NCBI GenBank assembly: GCA_023409995.1
Contig: JAEYQN010000023.1
Location: 1-37,692, forward strand
Source of the DNA: Cyanobacteria bacterium OH_CBB_238
GTDB taxonomy: Bacteria; Cyanobacteriota; Vampirovibrionia; Gastranaerophilales; Gastranaerophilaceae
Direction: 5' to 3'
DNA: 37,692 nt
In this document: in pieces, positions 1-7,348 of the stretch
Numbering within the stretch: position 1 is the stretch's first letter
Layout of the letters: each line of letters begins with the position of its first letter
Program-made: the position numbers and the translations under genes
Notes under the pieces: model-generated
What the model saw: only the letters and a program-made list of their open reading frames with translations
Database searches by the model: none
What the model was told of the DNA's origin: nothing

Positions 1-258
1 CCCAAAAGAACCATAATTCATATTGCTAAAATTCGAATTCACCGAAACTCCACCAACGATTGATGCGGAATGAGGATCAATATTGTTCTCAGAAGAAACG
101 GAAACTTGTTGATCCAAAATATTCTGAAACTGCCCAGCTTCACCACCAGGTTCACTGGGAGTGATATTGGAAAAGTCATTTTTAAGAATTTCATTATATG
201 ATGAAATAGGGCTGTAATTCATACCCATTTTACTCATATCACCTAAAGATATTGACAT
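1..258 (-). CDS. fliE: Probable flagellar hook-basal body protein FliE (partial, N-terminal part)
   Basis: An open frame starts at ATG 258 behind a GGGGAGAG ribosome binding site and stays open for 86 codons to the left edge of the window, so the C-terminus is missing. FliE joins the MS ring to the rod and normally follows flgB and flgC, which is exactly its place here, 50 bases after flgC. The visible part is polar and Ser/Asn-rich with one FliE-like stretch (FQNILDQQVSV). The conserved C-terminal FliE region would lie outside the window. The call therefore rests on position more than on sequence; another small flagellar protein is possible. Confidence 0.6.
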   Translation of the reverse strand, partial: MSISLGDMSKMGMNYSPISSYNEILKNDFSNITPSEPGGEAGQFQNILDQQVSVSSENNIDPHSASIVGGVSVNSNFSNMNYGSFG

Positions 259-308
259 TATTCTCTCCCCTTTGTAACTTAACCTTGTTTATACGATCTT
301 CTTGTTAT

Positions 309-812
309 CTATATTTTCATTGCAGCAGAAATCATTGTTTTTGCTGTTTCAGCTGCAGTGGCATTGGCTTCATAAGCTTTTGAAGCACTTACCATATTTA
401 CCATTTCTTCTACTATATTCACATTTGGTAACTTAACATAGCCATCAGCATCTGCATCAGGATGTGTCGGATCATATACTAGTTTAAATGGATCCTTACT
501 ATCTTCAATAGATGCAACTTCTACACCTTGTGAAAGATTTTTTTCATCAAAATTGACACCACCTCTAAGAACCATTGAATTCTCTTGAGGACTAAATCTT
601 GCTTGATGTTGGCCACTAGGAAAAGAAGGAGATTGCTGCAACTTATTTGTATAAATAGCTTGGAATGTTACCTCTTTTTTAGCATATACACCAGGGGTTC
701 CATCAGGATTTCTGGTTGTATTTATATTGGCAATATTACTGGATATTGTATCCATTTTTATTCTTTGAGCCTGCATGCCAGAGGCAGAAACATCAAATAC
801 GTCAAAACTCAT
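309..812 (-). CDS. flgC: Flagellar basal-body rod protein FlgC
   Basis: A 167-residue rod protein, slightly longer than many FlgC proteins. The N-terminal rod signature (SASGMQAQRIKMDTISSNIA) and the C-terminal heptad helix (PNVNIVEEMVNMVSASKAYEAN) are both clear. These two helices pack together in the axial proteins of the flagellum. FlgC forms part of the proximal rod with FlgB and FlgF and is exported by the flagellar type III apparatus, so it has no signal peptide. It starts at ATG 812 behind AGGAGAGG, 11 bases after the flgB stop, so the two genes are surely cotranscribed. Confidence 0.95.
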   Translation of the reverse strand: MSFDVFDVSASGMQAQRIKMDTISSNIANINTTRNPDGTPGVYAKKEVTFQAIYTNKLQQSPSFPSGQHQARFSPQENSMVLRGGVNFDEKNLSQGVEVASIEDSKDPFKLVYDPTHPDADADGYVKLPNVNIVEEMVNMVSASKAYEANATAAETAKTMISAAMKI

Positions 813-823
813 TTATACCTCTC

Positions 824-1291
824 CTATCCTTTAATTACCTCTGATAACCCCGAAAACATTCTTCCTTCGAGCGTAGAAAGAATTGTGTATTGAGTACCAG
901 CCTTTGCCATATCCATCATCTCTTTTTCTACATTGACATTATTTCCGGTTGCAGGATTTGGGTTGGACAAATCGGATATAATCTCAGGCTTATATAAACC
1001 GAAAGAATCCTTGCTTAACAATGATAGTTGATCGTTAGAAGGCCTTTGTATTTGATCCAATGAAGTAGCATTGTATGATAAAGCTGCACTATTAGCTTGC
1101 TTTATTGCATTTTTAGTATCTTCTTGCGCAATAATATTCTGCAACTGATCCTCAAAAGTAACCTCTTTTCGCTGATAATTTGGAGTCATCACATTCGCTG
1201 TATTTGATGCAACAGCTTCTTGCCTTCTGGATAAACCATCCATTGCCAATCTTGCTATTTCTATTGCTCTTGAACTACCAAGTGCTTCCAT
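824..1291 (-). CDS. flgB: Flagellar basal-body rod protein FlgB
   Basis: A 155-residue proximal rod protein. The N-terminal flagellar rod helix (MDGLSRRQEAVASNTANVMT, residues about 17-36) is followed by the FlgB-typical NYQRKEVTFEDQL. The C-terminus has the paired helix VNVEKEMMDMAKAGTQYTIL. It starts at ATG 1291 behind AAGGAGAG and begins 12 bases after the stop of the histidine kinase. The order kinase-flgB-flgC-fliE on one strand with very short gaps indicates one transcript. Confidence 0.95.
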   Translation of the reverse strand: MEALGSSRAIEIARLAMDGLSRRQEAVASNTANVMTPNYQRKEVTFEDQLQNIIAQEDTKNAIKQANSAALSYNATSLDQIQRPSNDQLSLLSKDSFGLYKPEIISDLSNPNPATGNNVNVEKEMMDMAKAGTQYTILSTLEGRMFSGLSEVIKG

Positions 1292-1303
1292 TTTAACTCT
1301 CCT

Positions 1304-2611
1304 TTAGATAATTGGTATAAGAATTTCAAACTCTGTACCATTTCTATCTGTTTTTATTAAATTAATATCACCGTATTGTTCTTTCATAAGATTTTTACAT
1401 ATATGTAAACCTAACCCATTGCCTGTAATTTTTGTCGTAAATCCTTCTGTAAAAATTTCATCTACTATATCAGGGGAAATACCCGAGCCATCATCACTAA
1501 TCAATAGCCTTGCACAATTATTTATAACCGAAGAACAAGAAATAGCAACCTTTCCAGAGCCTTTAATTGCTTCTATCGCATTATAAACAACATTAATGAT
1601 AACACTCTGGATTTTTATTTCATCAACATGGACTCTGGGATTCTCTTTTATAACAGCTTCTAATTGAACAGAAGCCTCTTTTGCCTTTGGCATAGTCAGT
1701 ATTAATACATCGTCAATAATTGATGATAACTTTTTTTCAACCAGTATCGGTTTTGCAAAAATTTTCAATTCATTTACGAATTGAGTAATAGAGTAAGCTG
1801 AATATTTTATACTCTTTATGGCATTATCAAAAGATTCTCTAATATCTTTTGGTAAATCCATTGAACTCAGCCTTTTTTCAGCTATTTTTGAATATAAATC
1901 AATAATAGAGAGATGATTTTTGATTTCATGGGCAATCGTTTTGGACTTATCTGCAGTATATTCATATTCTTTTAACAAATCTTCCGTTTTAGATAAGTGA
2001 TTTTTTTCAGCTTCAGTAATTATAAACTCTTCATTCACTGAATCCAAACATCCGACCAATTTATTAATAGCTGAATTTAACAGTTCATTTTCTCGTCTAT
2101 CAGGGGCGTATGTATTTAAATATTCATCCAAATTAATAGTAGAATTATCAAAAATAACCTTTGCTATATCTGCAATATTTCTTGAGTTATACAACAAACA
2201 GATTTCAGAAAAGCCCGAAAAAGCACCGATCGAATAGTCCCACATTAATAATGCAGAATACCTCGGGGCCAAAACTAATAAAAATTCAACATTATCCCAA
2301 ATGTTTTCTTTTTCAATATTTTCTTGCTCATCAATTATTCCACCAGAAAATGCATATAATTTTGATGAGGTATAACAAAGTCTTTTAATAATCGACTCAA
2401 CACCATTGGAATCTTTTAATCTATAAAGAACAATAGATTCTTGAGACGGTGATTCCGTCAAAGGCTCAAGAATGGAGCGAAACAGACCAGTTATGGTCTG
2501 TTTACTATACTCCTTAGAAGATTCTTTTAATATAAAATCTTGTAAAAGATTTCTTTGTTTTTTAAATTTACCATTTTTCATATTTGTCATTTCGCTTTGG
2601 ATTAAATCCAC
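1304..2611 (-). CDS. Soluble sensor histidine kinase in the flagellar rod operon
   Basis: A 435-residue histidine kinase without a membrane segment or signal peptide. Residues 1 to about 200 are an unrecognised sensory region. The dimerisation/phosphoacceptor motif is TIAHEIKNHLS with His228. The ATPase domain has the N box around Asn344 (NVVYNAIEAIK), the G1 box SDDGSGIS (Asp373) and the G2 box GNGLGLH near 398-403. It autophosphorylates on His and presumably signals to the response regulator encoded 27 bases upstream. Linkage to flgB suggests control of flagellar assembly, as FleS/FlgS kinases do elsewhere, but that role is inferred. The longest start is GTG 2611 with only a weak ribosome site; ATG 2590 is a possible alternative. 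Confidence 0.85.
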   Translation of the reverse strand: MDLIQSEMTNMKNGKFKKQRNLLQDFILKESSKEYSKQTITGLFRSILEPLTESPSQESIVLYRLKDSNGVESIIKRLCYTSSKLYAFSGGIIDEQENIEKENIWDNVEFLLVLAPRYSALLMWDYSIGAFSGFSEICLLYNSRNIADIAKVIFDNSTINLDEYLNTYAPDRRENELLNSAINKLVGCLDSVNEEFIITEAEKNHLSKTEDLLKEYEYTADKSKTIAHEIKNHLSIIDLYSKIAEKRLSSMDLPKDIRESFDNAIKSIKYSAYSITQFVNELKIFAKPILVEKKLSSIIDDVLILTMPKAKEASVQLEAVIKENPRVHVDEIKIQSVIINVVYNAIEAIKGSGKVAISCSSVINNCARLLISDDGSGISPDIVDEIFTEGFTTKITGNGLGLHICKNLMKEQYGDINLIKTDRNGTEFEILIPII

Positions 2612-2637
2612 TTCAAAAATTTAACTATTTTATATTA

Positions 2638-3348
2638 TTAAATAACAACTTTCATTTTTCTTTTATTAGCAAAACCGTTATTTAATGCATACAATACAGC
2701 CTGGGTCCTGTCATTAACCTGTAATTTTTGAAAAATGTTGTTAACATGCGTTTTAACAGTTGTTTCGCTAATGAAAAGTTGTTGTGCAACACCTTTATAA
2801 GTAACGCCTTGAGTTAAAAGATCCAAAACTTCTTCTTCTCTTTGAGTCAAATATGAAAGTAGATTTTCTGTATCACAAGCACACGTTACTTCTTCCTTAA
2901 ATGATTTTTGGAAATATTCAAAGAATCGAGACGACAATGTTGCCGGCAAATAAACTTTACCCTGGCTCACTTCTTCAATTGCATAAATCAACTGAGCAGA
3001 AGCCATTGTTTTCAATATATATCCCTTAGCCCCTATTTTCATTGCCCTGAAGATCAAATCAGAATCATCATATCCCGTAAGAGCAATAACTTTTACCCCT
3101 AAATTTAACTTTTCAATCTCATTAATCGCGGTCAGTCCATCCTTCTCTGGCATGTTAATATCCATCAACACAATATCGGGTTGGTATTTTTTTATTAGAC
3201 TAATAGCAATATTTGCATTTGTTGCTGTTGCGATAACGTCAAAGTCGCTTTCAAGGCTTATAAGCTCTCTTATCCCCGCCAAATGATCAAAATTATCATC
3301 TACCAGAATAATTTTAGCTTTCTTTTTAAACTCCACGCCTCTTCTCAT
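2638..3348 (-). CDS. NarL/FixJ-family response regulator with LuxR-type DNA-binding domain
   Basis: A 236-residue two-component regulator. The receiver domain (about 12-130) has the acidic pair D17/D18, the phosphoacceptor D63 in VLMDINMP, a conserved Thr (ALTGYD) and Lys (GYILKT). The C-terminal LuxR-type helix-turn-helix (about 168-230) shows LTQREEEVLDLL and ISETTVKTHVNNI. The start is ATG 3348, because GGGGAGGAA lies directly before it; an upstream in-frame ATG at 3390 has no such site. It is the first gene of the regulator-kinase-flgB-flgC-fliE run, so phosphorylation by the adjacent kinase probably controls this operon or other flagellar genes. Confidence 0.9.
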   Translation of the reverse strand: MRRGVEFKKKAKIILVDDNFDHLAGIRELISLESDFDVIATATNANIAISLIKKYQPDIVLMDINMPEKDGLTAINEIEKLNLGVKVIALTGYDDSDLIFRAMKIGAKGYILKTMASAQLIYAIEEVSQGKVYLPATLSSRFFEYFQKSFKEEVTCACDTENLLSYLTQREEEVLDLLTQGVTYKGVAQQLFISETTVKTHVNNIFQKLQVNDRTQAVLYALNNGFANKRKMKVVI

Positions 3349-3698
3349 TGTTCCTCCCCAAAATTTATTTAGCTCTGCAGCCATACACATATCCCTAAAG
3401 CTGCTTGAGTTTCTGTAACCAAGTTTGTAAATCCATCACTTACATTATGAATATTACCCCTAAATGGAGTAGTGTCTCATCGGCTATAGGGTTTATATTG
3501 TCATCATTTTGGGTGGATTTGAAGATTTAGACCATATGGTCAATAAATCATCAAACCTCATGTATCACAAGCGTTTTAGAAACCAAGCCAGCTAAATCAA
3601 ACAATTTAGTTTAAATACAGGATATTTTAGTATTCAAAGCATTTTATTTATTTTATATTCAAACAAATAGACGAAATATCTAAAACATAAACCAAAGC
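3349..3698. other. Non-coding interval upstream of the flagellar regulatory operon
   Basis: About 350 bases with no convincing reading frame, tRNA or terminator. It must contain the minus-strand promoter of the regulator-flagellar operon, but I see no clear -35/-10 pair, so an alternative sigma factor is possible. Its main structure is the palindrome at 3520-3553. A smaller hairpin (CTAAAT, six-base loop, ATTTAG) lies at 3592-3609. The CpaF-like gene ends at its right border without an obvious terminator. Confidence 0.6.
3520..3553. promoter_or_regulatory. Long imperfect palindrome, possible operator
   Basis: The core GACCATATGGTC (3530-3541) is a perfect 12-bp palindrome. Its arms extend it: the left arm TGAAGATTTA matches the inverse of TAAATCATCA on the right, with one mismatch and a two-base bulge on the right side. 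No T-run follows on either strand, so it does not look like a terminator. It lies about 170 bases upstream of the response regulator start. A dimeric regulator binding site is the simplest reading; the binding protein is unknown. Confidence 0.45.
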
Positions 3699-5027
3699 TT
3701 AATCTGTCTCTTTAATTTTTTGCTTTAAAGCCTTATATTTATTTAATCTTGTTTTAGCTGTATTAGCTTTAACGGCAGCAATTTTTTTTGCAACATCTTT
3801 TTCTATCGTTTTACCAACATAATTATGCTTATATTCTTTGTCAAAATACTCTTCCATAAAACCAAGTATTGAATAATTAACTTCATTAAAATGTTTGTAC
3901 TTTACTCCTGTTGACATATGAGAGCTAGATGTTTTTTTACTTCTAGCTGTTAGCTTCATATCTTTCCAAACAAATAAGTCTTGTAAATTTATACCATTTT
4001 TTGTTTTTACAGGCTCACTCACATTTGTGATTCGTGTGATTCCATCTTTAGCCCTATCCACAAAAATAACTAAATCAACAGCCGAAAGAATCAATGAATC
4101 TACATTTTGTTCAGTTAGATTGGAAAACTCAAGCATGATAAGGTTTTTTAAAGATGTAAGCATTTCTTCATAAGACTTTGTTGAAAACGAAGAAATAAAT
4201 CCATCATACCCTGCATTAATCAATGCAAATACAGATATCAGGTCATTAATTGATGATTCAGAAATAATAATTTTATCATGAGGCAAATTAACCACTTTTT
4301 TAATTATTTTTTGAAAATTAGACTTTTGTTTAACGACCCCAATAACACTTTCTTGCTTTAACTTTAACCTTGGAATTGACTCTAAAGTTATTATGCTTTC
4401 TCCATCAGATATTTTATTTGCTAAGAAATTCAAAATATTAATTTTATCAACTTTTGCACTGCTTGCAAGCAGAATGTTATAATTCATGTTCAAGCACTCT
4501 TTGAGAAACAATATCATTTCATTACTCAAGACCTTGTCCTCAATTACCGAAGAAAACACGCTGCATTTGGGTATGCGCTTTAAAGATAAATAAGCACCTT
4601 CTGATATCATTGGGGGGATCATTGCATTAATTTTTAAGCCATTAGCCAAAATTATATTAAATGATGGGTTTTGCTGATTAATAATTTTATCATACCTATT
4701 TGCAATAGATTCTATAATCTTTAAAAATTCAATATTATCTTTCAAATATAAATCTGATTGAATTAACGCACCATTTTTTTCAATAAAAATACTATTAAAA
4801 TTATAAGCAATAAGCTGGGAAATGTCTGGATTTGACTCAAAATATTCAAATAAATCAGTTGACATAGAAGGTGAAGTAGCTAATTCTTGGCTATCTTGAA
4901 AGTGAGAAGAAAATGAATAATCAAAAGTATTTTCTGATTCTTTCTTTGTATTTGCAAATGTTGACTTTGAAACAGCATCAGAATCAGATTTATTTTTTCT
5001 ACTTAGTAATCTATTTTTTAATGACAT
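3699..5027 (-). CDS. CpaF/TadA-like secretion ATPase homologue with degenerate P-loop
   Basis: A 442-residue protein with the layout of the CpaF/TadA (VirB11-like) family. The N-terminal domain (about 55-155) matches family landmarks, such as IFIEKNGAL, INAMIPPM and LSLKR. At the Walker A position (189-200), where the family has GGTGSGKTTLLN, it reads SSAKVDKINILN: a lysine remains, but all glycines and the Thr pair are gone. The Walker B/Glu box reads DKIIISESS, keeping Glu257 but lacking the Arg. The His of the family's STIHAN motif is replaced in SSFSTK. The family end DGITRITNVSEP is present, then a basic tail of about 85 residues. It is probably a non-hydrolysing or structural paralogue. 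It starts one base after the CpaE-like gene stop, so the products likely work together. No tadB, tadC or pilin gene is present. Confidence 0.75.
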   Translation of the reverse strand: MSLKNRLLSRKNKSDSDAVSKSTFANTKKESENTFDYSFSSHFQDSQELATSPSMSTDLFEYFESNPDISQLIAYNFNSIFIEKNGALIQSDLYLKDNIEFLKIIESIANRYDKIINQQNPSFNIILANGLKINAMIPPMISEGAYLSLKRIPKCSVFSSVIEDKVLSNEMILFLKECLNMNYNILLASSAKVDKINILNFLANKISDGESIITLESIPRLKLKQESVIGVVKQKSNFQKIIKKVVNLPHDKIIISESSINDLISVFALINAGYDGFISSFSTKSYEEMLTSLKNLIMLEFSNLTEQNVDSLILSAVDLVIFVDRAKDGITRITNVSEPVKTKNGINLQDLFVWKDMKLTARSKKTSSSHMSTGVKYKHFNEVNYSILGFMEEYFDKEYKHNYVGKTIEKDVAKKIAAVKANTAKTRLNKYKALKQKIKETD

Positions 5028-5028
5028 T

Positions 5029-6207
5029 TTAAACTCTGTTAGTAATTTCTCTTGCTAGCTGTCTATAATTATCAGTTATGTTCGACGAAGAATTATGCTC
5101 TCTTAACGTAATTCCTTTATTTATAGACTCTATTACTGCTATATAATTATTTGGTATTTGCCAAAAAACAGGTCTATTTAGAGCTTTTTCAACATCTTCA
5201 ATAGTATATCCTTCATTATTCAAGAAACGATTTAATACAATCTTCAATTTTGAGTCATCATACCCCATTTTATCAAATATATTCAAACATCTCTGACAAT
5301 TCCTTAAAGTAGGAAGATTCGCAGTTGTTATCAACAAAATAAGATCTGAAAAATCAAGAACCGAGATAGTTTTGTTATCCAATATAGAACTATTATCTAT
5401 AATTACGTATGCGAATGTTTTTTTCAAAACTTCTATCAATTTAATCAAATCACTTGCGCTTAGTTCTTCAACTTGTTCTCTAAATGGAGAATCAGCAAGT
5501 ATGTAAAAATTTGGGGTTTTATATTGCTCAAGAGTGGCTAATAAAAAATCACCATCTGCTTTGTCAATATTATCAACAATATATTTAATATCATAATTAG
5601 GATTTATATCCAAAAAAGCAGTTATATCACCAAGATGCATGTTTAAATCGACTAAAACGACTTTTTCTTTTGTTGAATCAGCCAATTCCTTAGCAAGATT
5701 GACCGCTAAAGTAGTTTTTCCAAGTCCACCCTTATTAGAAAAAGTAGAAATAACTTTGGACTTTTCTCTTGTTTGAATATTTGTAGAAAATTCATCCGCA
5801 ACTCTTTTAAATGCACCAATCAGTTCATCTTTAATAACCGGCTTGCCAAGAAAATCTCTGGCACCACCCCTAAGCGCTTCAACAACAAAGTTTGCATCCA
5901 CATGATAGGAAGTAAGTATAAACTTACACCTATTTGTTTGCTTATTCTCAACTATATCATTTATTCTGGATAAATCATCCGTAACATCCACAATTAAAAT
6001 AGTATTATCCACTTCTAATACGTCATTTATTGCCTGTTCAACATCAGAATATTTTGATATAGATATACTTTCAAACGCATCCTTAAGATAACTCTCTATC
6101 AATGCTTTTGAGACTTCTTCTTTATCTATAAGCTTAACTTGTATGTTGTTATAAATTTCCATCGAACTTATTTTACTATACTTAAATGTTTTTAGCCAGT
6201 GCAACAA
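5029..6207 (-). CDS. CpaE/TadZ-like protein: receiver-like domain plus MinD/ParA ATPase
   Basis: A protein of up to 392 residues. Residues about 20-140 form a receiver-like domain with partial phosphorylation landmarks (LIDKEE, LIVDVTDD, LTSYH, LGKPV). Residues about 150-390 are a MinD/ParA-type ATPase with the deviant Walker A SNKGGLGKTT, VVLVDLNMHLGDI (switch I/A' region) and YVIIDNSS (Walker B). CpaE/TadZ proteins mark the cell pole or assembly site for Tad pili; related MinD-like FlhG proteins place flagella. Its only partner here is the degenerate CpaF-like gene, so a positioning role for another surface structure is plausible but inferred. The longest start is TTG 6207 with a poorly placed ribosome site; ATG 6162 is an alternative. 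Confidence 0.8.
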   Translation of the reverse strand: MLHWLKTFKYSKISSMEIYNNIQVKLIDKEEVSKALIESYLKDAFESISISKYSDVEQAINDVLEVDNTILIVDVTDDLSRINDIVENKQTNRCKFILTSYHVDANFVVEALRGGARDFLGKPVIKDELIGAFKRVADEFSTNIQTREKSKVISTFSNKGGLGKTTLAVNLAKELADSTKEKVVLVDLNMHLGDITAFLDINPNYDIKYIVDNIDKADGDFLLATLEQYKTPNFYILADSPFREQVEELSASDLIKLIEVLKKTFAYVIIDNSSILDNKTISVLDFSDLILLITTANLPTLRNCQRCLNIFDKMGYDDSKLKIVLNRFLNNEGYTIEDVEKALNRPVFWQIPNNYIAVIESINKGITLREHNSSSNITDNYRQLAREITNRV

Positions 6208-6249
6208 AATGCTAAACGCTAATAAATCCTCTAAATGTATCGTTTAAAT

Positions 6250-6278
6250 AAGACAAAATCACTCTATACTTCTATTAT
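6250..6278 (+). promoter_or_regulatory. Probable sigma-70-type promoter of the HD-GYP/trmFO operon
   Basis: AAGACA (6250-6255) and TATTAT (6273-6278) are separated by 17 bases. Each differs from consensus at two positions or fewer. The hexamers lie 24 to 52 bases upstream of the HD-GYP start, in the short space shared with the divergent CpaE-like gene. Confidence 0.5.
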
Positions 6279-6301
6279 TATAGAATTAGGGCGTCTAGTA
6301 T

Positions 6302-7348
6302 ATGCAAAAGGTTCCAGTTGAAGATTTAGTAGAAAACAAGGTTCTTCCATACAATCTGTATGACGAAAGTGGAAGCAAAGTTCTCGACGCAGGGGATATA
6401 TTAACTCCTGGCAAGTTAATGCAAGTTCAACAACTTGGAGATGTATTTAAAGACGAAAATGAAACACAAGAAGCAAAAAAATCTTCTAGTAAAATAGAAT
6501 CAAGTTATGACGACGACTATGACTTTGAAAATTCTGGCGAAGATGAATTTCATTACGATGACCCGGAAACCCCATTAACTATAGACATTATTGACATTTC
6601 AAATTTTAAAAGCACACTAAATAAAAAAGCAAAGATTGATCCTGAAATGCAACTTAAATTCAAAGCATTTCATATTTATACTCTAAAGTCTATTGGCATA
6701 AAACCCCCTGCAGAAGTGGCTCAATTATATGCTCACCTGAGAGATAAAATAATTTCTGATATAATCCTTCGCCCCAATAATGTACATTACTTCTCTGAAT
6801 TAAAATTGATGGGCGAATATAAGAACTGCCACCCTCTGAATGTAGCAATATTAAGCGGTTTTTTATCAGAAAGAATGGGTTTAAAAGAAGGCTTTATGAG
6901 TGATATCGTCCTTGGGTCTTTATTACACGATATCGGAAAAACTAAAATTCCCGAATCCATACTGGATCTTCCAACATTAACAGACAAAGAACAAAAAATA
7001 ATTCAATCACATGCAAAAACCGGTTATAAAATGCTTAAAGAAGAATTCAAAATGTCTGAAAATATTTCAAAAATTGCACTGGAACATCATGAACATAGTA
7101 ATGGGTCAGGATATCCTTATGGTAAATCAGGAGAATTTATCAGCGTAGAAAGCCAAATAGTCGGTGTCTGTAATCATTTTGATAATCTGATCTCAAACAA
7201 AACAAATACTAAAATACATAACTGTAGACAAGCGTTAAAAATAATGTTAGAACTTGGTTCTAAAAGATTCGCAGCTGACGCGTTATATACTTTTGTTCAT
7301 ATGTTAAGTTATAATGATATAGAGACACTTGAGGATTTAGCAATTTAA
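6302..7348 (+). CDS. HD-GYP domain protein (putative cyclic-di-GMP phosphodiesterase)
   Basis: A 348-residue cytosolic protein. The N-terminus (1-50) resembles the short leader domain of other HD-GYP proteins. An acidic Ser/Asp/Glu linker (about 60-90) follows, then the HD-GYP domain (about 165-345). It has His177, the HD pair H209-D210 in LHDIGK, His237, H262-H263 and the GYP triad at 270-272. The last metal ligand, normally Asp in the A-D-x-[FY]-D-A motif, is Asn291 here (VCNHFDNL). Such enzymes cleave cyclic-di-GMP, but this change may weaken the metal site, so activity is uncertain. It starts at ATG 6302 with AGGG upstream. Its stop codon overlaps the trmFO start by one base. Confidence 0.85.
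   Translation: MQKVPVEDLVENKVLPYNLYDESGSKVLDAGDILTPGKLMQVQQLGDVFKDENETQEAKKSSSKIESSYDDDYDFENSGEDEFHYDDPETPLTIDIIDISNFKSTLNKKAKIDPEMQLKFKAFHIYTLKSIGIKPPAEVAQLYAHLRDKIISDIILRPNNVHYFSELKLMGEYKNCHPLNVAILSGFLSERMGLKEGFMSDIVLGSLLHDIGKTKIPESILDLPTLTDKEQKIIQSHAKTGYKMLKEEFKMSENISKIALEHHEHSNGSGYPYGKSGEFISVESQIVGVCNHFDNLISNKTNTKIHNCRQALKIMLELGSKRFAADALYTFVHMLSYNDIETLEDLAI

Noticed and set aside
585..893. Plus-strand open frame across the flgC start
   Set aside because: It lies opposite flgC and flgB, which have clear families and ribosome sites; no domain or start signal supports it.
3349..3698. tRNA or small RNA gene in the gap
   Set aside because: No cloverleaf, CCA end or hairpin with T-run could be found on either strand.
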